Positions 43,607 through 52,674 of a DNA stretch of 64,000 nucleotides are shown piece by piece. The stretch lies in NCBI GenBank assembly GCA_900552265.1, contig URZE01000001.1, positions 1-64,000 of the forward strand, written 5' to 3'. Made by a program: the position numbers and the translations under genes. Source of the DNA: an uncultured Oscillospiraceae bacterium. GTDB lineage: Bacteria > Bacillota > Clostridia > Oscillospirales > Acutalibacteraceae. Positions within the stretch are counted from its first letter, which is position 1, and the number at the start of each line of letters is the position of its first letter. The notes below the pieces were generated by a model that was not told the origin of the DNA, made no database searches, and was given only the letters and a program-made list of their open reading frames with translations.

Positions 43607-44875
43607 ATGTTAAAGGAGATTGTTAAAATTTTTAGTTTTAATGGAAAAATTTTTGAAGCTTCATCTAAAGCACTGAAAATGTGCGAAGAAAAGTTTAAAG
43701 AAATTGAAAAAATAAAAGAATACAATCAGCAAAAAGTTTTAAAATCGTTTATAAATTGCAAAGTAAGTGAAAGTCATTTTAACGGAACCACCGGTTACGG
43801 ATATAATGACCGTGGAAGAGAAAAACTTGATGAATTATTTGCTGATATATTTAAGTGTGAAGATGCGCTTGTACGACATAATTTTGTGAGTGGTACGCAT
43901 ACTCTTACAACTGCTCTTTTCGGCGTTATGCGTCCAGGAGAAAGTTTTTTAAGTGTCACCGGTAAACCTTATGATACTCTTGAAGATGTAATCGGTTGCA
44001 AAGGAAAGAACATGGGTTCTCTTAAAAATTTTGGAATAGAATTTGATTCGGTAGAATTAGACAACAATAAAGAAAAATATTTTAATGATATTAAAACCAA
44101 ACTTCTGAATAAAAATTTCAAAATGTTATACATACAACGTTCTCGTGGATATACTTTGAGAGACTCTTTAAGCATTTCCATAATTGAAGAAATAATTTCT
44201 TTTGTAAAAAATATAAATCCCGGTATTATAATTATGGTAGATAATTGTTACGGTGAATTTGTCGAAGAAAAAGAACCTTGCGAAATAGGTGCCGATTTAA
44301 TAGTTGGTTCTCTTATAAAAAATCCCGGTGGAGCAATATGTTCTACTGGAGGTTATATCGCAGGAAGAAAAGATTTAATCGAACAGTGTTCGTATAGACT
44401 AACTGCTCCGGGAATAGGAAAAGAAATAGGAGCCACTTTAGGAATCAATCGAGAGCTGTTTATGGGAATTTACAATGCACCCAATGTCGTTGGAGAAGCT
44501 CTAAAGAGTGCAGTTTTTGCTTCAGCTTTATTTGAAATATTAGGATATGAAGTTTATCCTAAGTACAACGAACATCGCTGTGACATTGTACAATCTGTAG
44601 TTCTAAGAACTTCGGAAAATTTAGTGAATTTCTGCAAAGGAATTCAAGCGGGATCTCCGATAGATTCATATGTTTCTCCGGAACCCTGGGATATGCCTGG
44701 ATACGAAAATCAAGTAATTATGGCTGCCGGTACATTTACTTCTGGTTCTTCTATAGAACTTTCTGCAGACGGACCTTTGAAATTTCCTTATACGGTTTGG
44801 CTTCAGGGTGGAACTAATTTTTACGCTTCTAAAATAGGAATAATGAAAGCGGCTCAATACATCAGCAATTGTTGA
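43607..44875 (+). CDS. Methionine gamma-lyase family PLP enzyme (YnbB/aluminium-resistance family)
   Basis: Fold-type I PLP enzyme. Seen: SHFNGTTGYGYNDRGREKLD, ALVRHNFVSGTHTL, MVDNCYGEFVE, and the PLP-lysine region GSLIKNPGGAICSTGGYIAG. The family is often called methionine gamma-lyase or aluminium resistance protein; the true substrate is unproven. The start is unclear. ATG 43607 has no ribosome binding site, while AAAGGAGA at 43612-43619 is spaced nine bases before an in-frame ATT at 43628. Family members usually begin near that point. Confidence 0.88.
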   Translation: MLKEIVKIFSFNGKIFEASSKALKMCEEKFKEIEKIKEYNQQKVLKSFINCKVSESHFNGTTGYGYNDRGREKLDELFADIFKCEDALVRHNFVSGTHTLTTALFGVMRPGESFLSVTGKPYDTLEDVIGCKGKNMGSLKNFGIEFDSVELDNNKEKYFNDIKTKLLNKNFKMLYIQRSRGYTLRDSLSISIIEEIISFVKNINPGIIIMVDNCYGEFVEEKEPCEIGADLIVGSLIKNPGGAICSTGGYIAGRKDLIEQCSYRLTAPGIGKEIGATLGINRELFMGIYNAPNVVGEALKSAVFASALFEILGYEVYPKYNEHRCDIVQSVVLRTSENLVNFCKGIQAGSPIDSYVSPEPWDMPGYENQVIMAAGTFTSGSSIELSADGPLKFPYTVWLQGGTNFYASKIGIMKAAQYISNC

Positions 44876-44944
44876 TAGTACTAATTATGGGCTTTACTGT
44901 CATACACATTAAAGTAATAAAATTTTTATTTAGGAGATATGTGT

Positions 44945-45235
44945 ATGATTAAAGAAGAATGTATAAAATCATCTAAAATACCACATTGTCTTACCCTTGA
45001 TAACAGAAAAAAGCTTTTAGTAAGCGGTGTATCTGAAATAGACAGTTATGATGATAAATCTATAGTTGTCTACACTGATATGGGTCAATTGACAATAAAA
45101 GGTGAGAATTTGAATATAAAAAAACTTAATTTGGAACTTGGAGAACTTGAAGTTATGGGAAAAATTTCGTCACTCAATTACTCGGATAAAACAAATGATT
45201 CATGTGGAGGATTTTTCTCTAAAATATTCAAGTAA
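44945..45235 (+). CDS. yabP: Sporulation protein YabP
   Basis: YabP/YqfC family protein needed for spore coat or cortex assembly in Bacillus. Seen: the CLTLDNRKKLLVSGVSEIDS start, then VVYTDMGQLTIKGENLNIKKL and the ELGELEVMGKISSLNY end. 96 residues, normal. ATG 44945 is preferred over 44939 because AGGAG is eight bases upstream of it. It leads the yabP-yabQ pair, 20 bases before yabQ. Confidence 0.9.
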   Translation: MIKEECIKSSKIPHCLTLDNRKKLLVSGVSEIDSYDDKSIVVYTDMGQLTIKGENLNIKKLNLELGELEVMGKISSLNYSDKTNDSCGGFFSKIFK

Positions 45236-45255
45236 AAAGCAAAGGTGAAAAGTTT

Positions 45256-45633
45256 GTGAATAGTATTCTAATATCTCAAATATCGGTTTTTGGTTATTCT
45301 TGCATTTTGGGAGTAGGGCTTGGAGCATTATATGATTTATTTCGAATATTCAGAATGATGATAAACCACCGATATATAGGAATTTTTATACAAGACGTTA
45401 TTTATTTTATAATAAGCGGAGTGGTAACTTTTCTTTTTGTTCTGGGAATGAATAAAGGAGAGGCACGATTTTATATTTTGGCTGGAGAAGGGATCGGTTG
45501 GATAGCTTACCATTTAACGATTGGTGAATTAGTTTATAGAAGTTCTGAAAAAATAGTTACTTATTTTAATAATAGAATAAGTAATTTTGTAGATAAAATA
45601 AAAATTAAAATAAATTCTAAAGACAATAATTGA
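45256..45633 (+). CDS. yabQ: Sporulation membrane protein YabQ
   Basis: Four-helix membrane protein of the YabQ family, needed for spore cortex formation. SCILGVGLGALYDLFRIFRM and the final helices around ILAGEGIGWIAYHLTIGELV are typical. GTG 45256 is the start with AAAGGTGAA upstream. Its TGA stop overlaps the -35 box of the next promoter. Confidence 0.9.
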   Translation: MNSILISQISVFGYSCILGVGLGALYDLFRIFRMMINHRYIGIFIQDVIYFIISGVVTFLFVLGMNKGEARFYILAGEGIGWIAYHLTIGELVYRSSEKIVTYFNNRISNFVDKIKIKINSKDNN

Positions 45634-45658
45634 CATTTTTCTTTTTAATATTTATAAT
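45630..45658 (+). promoter_or_regulatory. Consensus sigma-A promoter for divIC-yabR
   Basis: Perfect TTGACA (45630-45635), 17-base spacer, perfect TATAAT (45653-45658). It overlaps the yabQ stop codon, so divIC can be transcribed in vegetative cells apart from the sporulation genes upstream. Confidence 0.85.
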
Positions 45659-45765
45659 AATTTTATCATTTGAATATAAAATTTAAAAAATCTTTTGAAT
45701 TTATATCCGAATATGGTACATAATTCATTTATAGTTAAAGATTTTGATCAAAAAGGAAGTACATT

Positions 45766-46035
45766 GTGAGAATGAAGTTTACTGCCAGAAAAGGCAAAAA
45801 AATGATAATAAAATTATTTTTGTTATCTATTATAGCTTATATTATATGTTTATTTATCAATCAACAGATAAAAATAAAGATAAAGAGTGATGAATTAAAT
45901 AAACTGAATGAGCAGATAGCGATTGAAAAAAGTAAATCAGAAGATATAAAAAATCAAATAAAAAGTGCAACAGACTCAGAAAATCCAAAAGGTGGGAAGC
46001 CTGATAGAAGAGTTTTTGAAAATGTTGCAGAATGA
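45766..46035 (+). CDS. divIC: Septum formation initiator DivIC/FtsL-like protein
   Basis: 89 residues: a basic N-terminus, one membrane helix (about 14-30), then a coiled coil (IKSDELNKLNEQIAIEKSKS) and a Gly/Pro-containing end, with PDRRVFENVAE in place of the usual DPEYIEKIAREKLG-like element. Such proteins link FtsQ to FtsL in the divisome. GTG 45766 is chosen because AAGGAAG is seven bases upstream. Position after yabQ matches Bacillus. Confidence 0.88.
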   Translation: MRMKFTARKGKKMIIKLFLLSIIAYIICLFINQQIKIKIKSDELNKLNEQIAIEKSKSEDIKNQIKSATDSENPKGGKPDRRVFENVAE

Positions 46036-46078
46036 AGTTTAAGTTTAAAATATTTTTAAGGAAGGAATTTAATTTTTT

Positions 46079-46534
46079 ATGGGCTTTGGGGTTGAAGAAT
46101 CAATGAAAAGCAAGAATGTGGAAGTAGGAGAAGTAGTAGAAGGAAAAGTTACGGGGATAGCTAATTTCGGAGCTTTTGTGGAAATTGAGAATGGAAAAAC
46201 GGGATTGGTTCATATTTCAGAAATGTCGAATAATTACGTAAAGGAAGTAGGAGATTACGTAAAAGAAGGACAAACCGTAAAAGTCAAAATATTAGGAATA
46301 AATAACAAAGGAAAAATTGAACTTTCAATGAAACAGGCTGAACCAAATGAAAAACCAGCTGATTCTTTTGTACCAAAGCGTGAAAGTTTTTCTGTTTCAA
46401 ATAACTATTCTTCCAAAAACAATTTTGAAGAAATGATGTCTAAGTTTAAAAAACTCAGTGAGGAAAAAATGAAAGAATTTGGAAATAAAACCAAATTCAG
46501 AGGTGTAAAACCTTCTCATAAAGGTGATGTTTAA
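46079..46534 (+). CDS. yabR: S1 RNA-binding domain protein (YabR-like)
   Basis: One S1 (OB-fold) domain at about residues 13-88: VGEVVEGKVTGIANFGAFVE, TGLVHISEMS and VKVKILGINNKGKIELSMK. The rest is a charged, disordered tail ending in a basic stretch. Similar to YabR, of general RNA-binding role. AAGGAAGGA is 12 bases upstream of ATG 46079; an internal ATG at residue 9 is a possible second start. It closes the yabP-yabQ-divIC-yabR order; spoIIE, which follows in Bacillus, is not here. Confidence 0.88.
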   Translation: MGFGVEESMKSKNVEVGEVVEGKVTGIANFGAFVEIENGKTGLVHISEMSNNYVKEVGDYVKEGQTVKVKILGINNKGKIELSMKQAEPNEKPADSFVPKRESFSVSNNYSSKNNFEEMMSKFKKLSEEKMKEFGNKTKFRGVKPSHKGDV

Positions 46535-46556
46535 GCGTTGAACGCAAAAAGTGCTT

Positions 46557-46602
46557 AAAGTCAGGGTCTTGCATGTTAGCAAGGTCGTGGCTTTGATTTT
46601 TG
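46557..46602 (+). terminator. Terminator after yabR
   Basis: Long imperfect stem, AAAGTCAGGGTCTTGC against GCAAGGTCGTGGCTTT, six-base loop, then GATTTTTG. Confidence 0.75.
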
Positions 46603-46697
46603 TGTTAAAACAAGATTTTAAATTGTTAAACTATTGTAATTGATTTGCTTTTGATATAAAATAAAAGCTTATGATAAGAATTATCTGGAGGCCTTTT

Positions 46698-47540
46698 ATG
46701 AGAATCAAATTCACTAAAATGCATGGGTGTGGAAACGATTATATTTATATAAATTGTTTTAATCAAAACGTAGACGACCCAGAGAAGTTAAGTATGAATT
46801 TATCTGACCGACGTTATGGTATCGGTGGCGATGGAATAATTTTAATATGTCCGTCTGATGTTGCGTGTGCAAAGATGAGAATTTTTAATAAAGACGGAAG
46901 TGAGGGTAAGATGTGTGGCAACGGAATACGGTGTGTTGCAAAATATCTTTACGATTCCGGAATGACAAAAAGTAAAACCAATATAAAAATAGAAACTTTG
47001 AGTGGAGTAAAGACTGCAGATATATTGGAAAATTCAGGCAATGAATCTATGATAAAAGTAGATATGGGAAAGGCTGATTTAAATCCCGCAAACATACCGA
47101 TAATTTCCGAAAAAGAAAAGGTTGTAAATGAACCTGTTACTGTAAATTCAGATACTTACAACATTACGTGTGTGTCTATGGGAAATCCTCACTGCGTTAT
47201 ATTTTGCAATGAAGTTTATTCGGCAAGCGTTAAGGAAATCGGTTCTAAATTATCTTCTCATAGGATTTTCCCAGAGGGTGTAAACGTAGAGTTCGTTAGT
47301 AAAGTGGATTCGGAAAATTTAACAATGAGAGTTTGGGAAAGAGGAAGCGGAGAAACTCTTGCATGTGGTAGTGGTGCATGTGCGAGCGTTGTAGCGGCTA
47401 CCGAAAATGGCCTTTGTGAAAAAGGTAAAGATGTTGCCGTACATTTACGTGGAGGTAAATTAATTGTTAATTATTCCGATAAGGGAGTATTTTTAACTGG
47501 AAATGCAATAAAAGTTTTTGAAGGAGAAATTGAAGTATGA
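46698..47540 (+). CDS. dapF: Diaminopimelate epimerase
   Basis: Converts LL- to meso-diaminopimelate for peptidoglycan and lysine. The two catalytic Cys are in KMCGNGIRC and ACGSGACA. KMHGCGNDY is the N-terminal signature. ATG 46698 is chosen (GGAGG six bases upstream) over an open frame to 46671. 280 residues. It overlaps pyrG by four bases (ATGA), and dapL follows pyrG, so two DAP enzymes flank CTP synthase. Confidence 0.96.
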   Translation: MRIKFTKMHGCGNDYIYINCFNQNVDDPEKLSMNLSDRRYGIGGDGIILICPSDVACAKMRIFNKDGSEGKMCGNGIRCVAKYLYDSGMTKSKTNIKIETLSGVKTADILENSGNESMIKVDMGKADLNPANIPIISEKEKVVNEPVTVNSDTYNITCVSMGNPHCVIFCNEVYSASVKEIGSKLSSHRIFPEGVNVEFVSKVDSENLTMRVWERGSGETLACGSGACASVVAATENGLCEKGKDVAVHLRGGKLIVNYSDKGVFLTGNAIKVFEGEIEV

Positions 47541-49129
47541 CAAAATATATTTTCGTAACAGGTGGAGTAGTTTCGGGGCTTGGAAAAGGAATAACCGCAG
47601 CATCACTCGGACGTTTGCTCAAATCAAGAGGGCTTAAAGTAATGGCACAAAAACTTGATCCGTACATAAACGTAGATCCGGGTACAATGAGTCCATATCA
47701 GCACGGTGAAGTATTTGTTACTGAAGATGGTGCCGAAACAGACTTGGATTTGGGGCATTATGAAAGATTTATTGATGAAAATTTAAATAAATATTCAAAT
47801 CTTACAACCGGAAAGGTTTATTGGAACGTTCTTCAGAAAGAAAGAAATGGAGAATACCTTGGAGATACAATTCAAGTAATTCCTCACATAACCAATGAAA
47901 TAAAGAAATTTATATATTCAGTGGGAAAAACCTCTAAAGCAGATGTAGTAATTACAGAAATCGGCGGAACGACGGGAGATATAGAAAGTCAACCGTTCTT
48001 AGAAGCAATAAGACAAGTTTCTTTGGAAGTCGGTAAAGAAAATTGTATTTTTATTCATGTCACGCTTATTCCTTATATAAGCAGTTCCGGGGAATACAAG
48101 TCCAAACCTACTCAGAACTCTGTAAAAGAACTTCGTTCTTTGGGAATTAATCCAGATATAATAGTAACACGTTGTGATGAGCCGATAGGAGATAGTATAA
48201 GAGAAAAAATTTCTCTGTTTTGCAACGTAAAACCTGATTGTGTTATCGAGAATACAACTGTTGCGTCATTGTATCACGCTCCCTCTATGTTAGAGCAAAG
48301 CAATTTTTCCGATATTGTTTGTCGTGAACTCCACATAAATTGTCCTCCATGTGATTTAGTTGAATGGAATAAGATGCTTCAAAGAATTGATAATCGTCCA
48401 AGAAGAGCAAAGATAGCTTTAGTCGGAAAATATGTAAAGCTTCATGATACATATCTTTCTGTTGCCGAAGCTTTAAATCACGCGGGATTTGAAACAGGTA
48501 CTGATGTGGAAATAAAGTGGATAGATTCAGAAATAGTTACCGAATATACTGTAGATGAACTTTTAAAAGATTGCGATGGAATTTTAGTACCGGGAGGATT
48601 TGGTGGTAGAGGAATCGAAGGAAAGCTTACTGCAGTCAAATATGCTCGAGAGAACAATGTTCCTTATTTAGGAATATGTTTAGGGATGCAAGCTGCTGCA
48701 ATCGAATTTGCCAGAAATGTACTTAAACTGAGCGATGCTAATTCTGAAGAATTCGATCCAGAAAGCCAAAATCCTGTGATTCACCTTATGAAAGATCAAA
48801 AAAACAAAACTCAAAAGGGTGGAACAATGCGTTTAGGGGCTTATCCTTGCCAAATAAAAGAAGATTCCTTGATGCACAGAAGTTATGGAAAATTAGAAGT
48901 ATCAGAACGCCACCGTCACAGATATGAATTCAATAATGATTACAGAAAATTGTTTGAAGATAATGGTATGAGAATTACTGGTCTTTCTCCGAATGGTGTG
49001 TTGGTAGAAGCTATTGAATTGAAAAATCACAAATTCTTTGTCGGAGTACAGTACCATCCTGAATTTAAGAGCAGACCAAATTATGCACATCCCTTATTTA
49101 GAGAATTTGTTCAGGCTTCAAGTCATTAA
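47537..49129 (+). CDS. pyrG: CTP synthase
   Basis: Makes CTP from UTP with ATP and glutamine. The synthetase domain starts KYIFVTGGVVSGLGKGITAA. The C-terminal class I glutaminase has VPGGFGGRG, the Cys nucleophile in LGICLGMQAA, and the HPEF motif in YHPEFKSRP. 530 residues, the full family length. Translation is coupled to dapF. Confidence 0.97.
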   Translation: MTKYIFVTGGVVSGLGKGITAASLGRLLKSRGLKVMAQKLDPYINVDPGTMSPYQHGEVFVTEDGAETDLDLGHYERFIDENLNKYSNLTTGKVYWNVLQKERNGEYLGDTIQVIPHITNEIKKFIYSVGKTSKADVVITEIGGTTGDIESQPFLEAIRQVSLEVGKENCIFIHVTLIPYISSSGEYKSKPTQNSVKELRSLGINPDIIVTRCDEPIGDSIREKISLFCNVKPDCVIENTTVASLYHAPSMLEQSNFSDIVCRELHINCPPCDLVEWNKMLQRIDNRPRRAKIALVGKYVKLHDTYLSVAEALNHAGFETGTDVEIKWIDSEIVTEYTVDELLKDCDGILVPGGFGGRGIEGKLTAVKYARENNVPYLGICLGMQAAAIEFARNVLKLSDANSEEFDPESQNPVIHLMKDQKNKTQKGGTMRLGAYPCQIKEDSLMHRSYGKLEVSERHRHRYEFNNDYRKLFEDNGMRITGLSPNGVLVEAIELKNHKFFVGVQYHPEFKSRPNYAHPLFREFVQASSH

Positions 49130-49156
49130 AAAATAAAGTAAATCGGAGAATGATTT

Positions 49157-50341
49157 ATGTTAAAAATTAATAAAAATTTTAACAATCTTAGTAAAAATTA
49201 TCTCTTTGTAGACATTGAACGCAAGCTGAGAGAGTACACTCAAGAAAATCCTCAAGCAGATATTATAAAACTGGGTATTGGAGATGTAACACGTCCACTG
49301 TGCACAAGTGTTATAAAAGCAATGCATGAAGCTGTTGACGAAATGTCTTGTTCAAATACTTTTCACGGATACGGCCCTCAAGAAGGATATGAGTTTTTAC
49401 GTAAAGCAATAGCAGAACACTATAAAACTTACGGAGTAAATATAAATTCTGATGAAATTTATGTATCTGATGGAGCAAAGAGTGATTCTTCATGCATTCA
49501 GGAAATATTTTCTGCGGACGGATATGCTTTGATTCCCGATCCATCATATCCCGTTTACGTAGATTCAAATATAATGTTCGGAAGAAAAGTTTGTTACTTA
49601 AATGCTAAAAAAGATAATGATTTTTTACCTATGCCGGATAAAACAATTAAACCAAGTTTGATCTATATTTGTTCGCCTAATAATCCTACAGGTGCAGTTT
49701 ATACGAAAGATCAATTAAAAAAATGGGTGGATTATGCACTTGAAAATCGGGCAATAATATTGTTTGATGCCGCTTATGAATCATTTGTGGAAGACGAAAA
49801 TCTTCCTCACAGTATTTTTGAAGTAGACGGAGCAAGAGAATGCGCCATAGAAATATGTTCTTTTTCTAAAAATGCCGGATTTACAGGTGTTAGATGTGCA
49901 TATATGGTAATTCCTTCTGAACTAAAGGTTGATGATGTGAAAGTCGGAGATATTTGGATGCGGCGTCAATCGGCTAAGTTTAATGGTGTTTCTTATATTA
50001 CTCAAAAAGCGGCTTTAGCTGTGTACTCAAAAGAAGCTCAAAATGAAATTTCTGAATGTATTTCTTATTACAAAAAAAATTCAAAGCTGATTTCAGAAAC
50101 GTTAGATGAACTTAATATCTGGAATATCGGTGGAAAAAATTCACCATATATTTGGCTTAAATGTCCACATAAGATGTCCTCGTGGGAGTTTTTTGACTAC
50201 CTATTAAAAAATGCTGAAATAGTTGGGACACCAGGTTCTGGATTCGGACCAAATGGTGAAAGATTTTTTAGAATTTCTTCATTTGGAAGTCATGAGAAAA
50301 CTTTTGAAGCAGTGGAAAGATTAAAATTACTTAAAATTTAA
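49157..50341 (+). CDS. dapL: LL-diaminopimelate aminotransferase
   Basis: Makes LL-diaminopimelate directly from tetrahydrodipicolinate, the DapL route of lysine/peptidoglycan synthesis. Fold-type I PLP enzyme; IKLGIGDVTRPL, SDGAKSDSSCIQEIF and the PLP-lysine in CSFSKNAGFTGVRCAYM fit DapL. 394 residues. With dapF beside it this gives the last two steps to meso-DAP. CGGAGAATG precedes the ATG. Confidence 0.94.
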   Translation: MLKINKNFNNLSKNYLFVDIERKLREYTQENPQADIIKLGIGDVTRPLCTSVIKAMHEAVDEMSCSNTFHGYGPQEGYEFLRKAIAEHYKTYGVNINSDEIYVSDGAKSDSSCIQEIFSADGYALIPDPSYPVYVDSNIMFGRKVCYLNAKKDNDFLPMPDKTIKPSLIYICSPNNPTGAVYTKDQLKKWVDYALENRAIILFDAAYESFVEDENLPHSIFEVDGARECAIEICSFSKNAGFTGVRCAYMVIPSELKVDDVKVGDIWMRRQSAKFNGVSYITQKAALAVYSKEAQNEISECISYYKKNSKLISETLDELNIWNIGGKNSPYIWLKCPHKMSSWEFFDYLLKNAEIVGTPGSGFGPNGERFFRISSFGSHEKTFEAVERLKLLKI

Positions 50342-50358
50342 AAAATCAGGAGGAAAAC

Positions 50359-51435
50359 ATGGCATTTGATAAAAATAAAGCTTTAGAAACAGCACTGGGA
50401 CAAATTGAGAAGCAATTCGGCAAAGGAGCCGTAATGAAGCTTGGAAAAAATGAAACTATGCATGTAGACGCTATTTCCACTGGATCACTTTCTTTGGATA
50501 TAGCTCTTGGAATAGGAGGTTTGCCCAGAGGAAGAATTATCGAGATTTACGGACCTGAATCTTCCGGTAAAACAACTTTAGCACTTTCCTGTATTGCACA
50601 AGGTCAAAAAAGTGGTGGCAATGCTGCATTTATAGACGTTGAACACGCTCTGGATCCGGTTTATGCTTCCAATCTCGGAGTAGATATAGATTCACTTCTT
50701 GTTTCTCAACCTGATACAGGCGAACAAGCTCTTGAAATAACTGAATCTTTAGTTCGTTCGGGAGCTATAGACGTCATAGTTGTCGACTCTGTTGCAGCAT
50801 TGGTTCCACGAGCAGAAATAGAAGGGGAGATGGGTGATTCTCATGTCGGACTTCAAGCGAGACTTATGTCTCAAGCTCTCAGAAAGTTAGCGGGTGCAAT
50901 TTCCAAGTCTAACTGTGTTGCAATATTCATAAATCAACTTCGTGAAAAAGTTGGAATTATGTTTGGAAATCCGGAAGTAACTCCCGGAGGACGTGCGTTG
51001 AAATTTTATTCTTCAGTTCGTATAGACATAAGAAGAATTGAAACTTTGAAGTCAAACGGAGAAATGATAGGTTCCCGAACAAGAGCAAAAGTGGTAAAAA
51101 ATAAAATAGCTCCTCCATTTAGGGAAGCTGAATTTGACGTTATGTATGGACAAGGTATATCTCGTGAAGGGGAAATTCTTGATTTAGCCGTAAAACTTGA
51201 TATAATTCAAAAAAGTGGTTCCTGGTTTGCTTATGGGGATAAAAAAATAGGACAAGGTAGAGATAAAACAAAAGAATTTTTGAGAGAAAATCCTGAATTT
51301 GCATCGAATATTGAGAAGCAAGTCAGAGAAAGCGCAAATACTATATATTCCAGGCCATCTATGGCAAGAAATACCGAAGCTGAAACTCTTGTTTCAGAGT
51401 CAGAATTGAAATCCGACAAAGAAGATGATGAATAA
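50359..51435 (+). CDS. recA: Recombinase RecA
   Basis: DNA strand-exchange ATPase and LexA co-protease. Walker A GPESSGKTTLAL, the VIVVDSVAALVPRAEIEGEM region, and NQLREKVGIMFGNPEVTPGG are all as expected. 358 residues with an acidic tail. Start ATG 50359 after AGGAGGAAA. Followed by recX, its usual regulator. No SOS box was recognised upstream: the gap to dapL is only 17 bases. Confidence 0.97.
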   Translation: MAFDKNKALETALGQIEKQFGKGAVMKLGKNETMHVDAISTGSLSLDIALGIGGLPRGRIIEIYGPESSGKTTLALSCIAQGQKSGGNAAFIDVEHALDPVYASNLGVDIDSLLVSQPDTGEQALEITESLVRSGAIDVIVVDSVAALVPRAEIEGEMGDSHVGLQARLMSQALRKLAGAISKSNCVAIFINQLREKVGIMFGNPEVTPGGRALKFYSSVRIDIRRIETLKSNGEMIGSRTRAKVVKNKIAPPFREAEFDVMYGQGISREGEILDLAVKLDIIQKSGSWFAYGDKKIGQGRDKTKEFLRENPEFASNIEKQVRESANTIYSRPSMARNTEAETLVSESELKSDKEDDE

Positions 51436-51464
51436 TTTATTTTTTGTGTGGAGAGAGAACTTTT

Positions 51465-52073
51465 ATGATTATTACTAAAATAGAAAAGAGTAAAAAAGGT
51501 AATATTTTAATATACGCTGATAATAATTATTTAACGAGTTTATCTCCCGAAGTTTTTTTGAAAAGCAAACTGAAAGTAGGAGATTATCTTGACGAAGAAA
51601 TTTTAAAAAAAGTCAACGCCGACTCTGATCATCACAAGGCAAAAGAGAAGGCGTTAAGGCTTTTGTCTTTCAGAGCTCATTCGAAAAAAGAATTAGAAAA
51701 TAAAATTAAATTGAGGTCTACAGTGGAATCTGCACAGTATGCAGCTGATAAAATGGAAGAGCTGGGACTTGTAAATGATTTGGAATTTTCTAAGGCATAT
51801 GCAAGAGAATTATCTTGTTTAAAATATTATTCAATAAATCGTATAAAATATGAACTTTCAAAAAAAGGTGTAGATAAATCGATAATTTCAGAGGCTATCG
51901 AAGACATCGACATAGATGAGGAAAATAATATAAGAAAATTTATGCAAGCGAAGCGTTATTTGTGTTTGGATGACGAAAAAATAAAACGTAGAGCTTTAAA
52001 TGCTTTGCAAAGACTTGGATATAGTTGGAGTCAGATAAATTCTGTTATCAATACAAAAGATTATATGGATTAG
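51465..52073 (+). CDS. recX: Regulatory protein RecX
   Basis: Modulator of RecA filaments. Helical-repeat protein; RLLSFRAHSKKELENKI, DKMEELGLVNDLEFSKAYAR and KYELSKKGVDKSIISEAIE are family patterns. ATG 51465 follows GGAGAGAG; the frame is open upstream to 51444 but without a ribosome binding site. 202 residues. Confidence 0.92.
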   Translation: MIITKIEKSKKGNILIYADNNYLTSLSPEVFLKSKLKVGDYLDEEILKKVNADSDHHKAKEKALRLLSFRAHSKKELENKIKLRSTVESAQYAADKMEELGLVNDLEFSKAYARELSCLKYYSINRIKYELSKKGVDKSIISEAIEDIDIDEENNIRKFMQAKRYLCLDDEKIKRRALNALQRLGYSWSQINSVINTKDYMD

Positions 52074-52084
52074 AGGAAAAACAA

Positions 52085-52648
52085 GTGAATTTACCAAATA
52101 AACTTACAGTTTTTAGAATTTTTTTAGTTCCGGTTATTGTGTTTTTTCTTATATGTAAGGGATTAGAAAATCATTATTTATATGCATTGCTGGTCTTTTT
52201 AATAGCGTCCTACACCGATAGACTGGACGGACGCATAGCCAGAAAAAATGGAATTATAACTAATTTCGGAAAGATAATGGACCCTCTTGCAGATAAAATA
52301 TTAGTTGTTTCGGTGTTTATTTGTTTTACTGCATCAGGGATTGTTCCAACTTGGGCAACTGTATTAATAGTTTGTCGTGAATTTATCGTAACATCAATCA
52401 GATTTTTGATTTTAGAGGATAGTAAAAAAATTGTTTCTGCAAATATGTGGGGAAAACTTAAAACTATCAGTCAAATGTTGACACTAATATTTATTTTGTC
52501 TATACAATCGTGTGGAAGTTTATTTGATATCAATTTATTTTTGCCTTACATTGTTAAAAATGTATTAATTTGGATTTCAGTAGCACTTTCAGTGGTTTCG
52601 GGGATCATTTATGTATTAAAAAATTACAAATACATAAAGGTAGATTAG
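52085..52648 (+). CDS. pgsA: CDP-diacylglycerol-glycerol-3-phosphate 3-phosphatidyltransferase
   Basis: Makes phosphatidylglycerol-phosphate. The CDP-alcohol phosphotransferase motif is complete: TDRLDGRIARKNGIITNFGK then IMDPLADK (D-x2-D-G-x2-A-R-x8-G-x3-D-x3-D). Four to five helices, 187 residues. GTG 52085, with AGAGG upstream, is the start; the longer open frame overlaps recX and is not used. Confidence 0.94.
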   Translation: MNLPNKLTVFRIFLVPVIVFFLICKGLENHYLYALLVFLIASYTDRLDGRIARKNGIITNFGKIMDPLADKILVVSVFICFTASGIVPTWATVLIVCREFIVTSIRFLILEDSKKIVSANMWGKLKTISQMLTLIFILSIQSCGSLFDINLFLPYIVKNVLIWISVALSVVSGIIYVLKNYKYIKVD

Positions 52649-52674
52649 AATATTTTTGTTGGGAGAAATGTAAA

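Noticed and set aside
52570..52674. Longer N-terminus of CysRS overlapping pgsA
   Set aside because: Not part of the CysRS family and no ribosome binding site; ATG 52675 has a good one.
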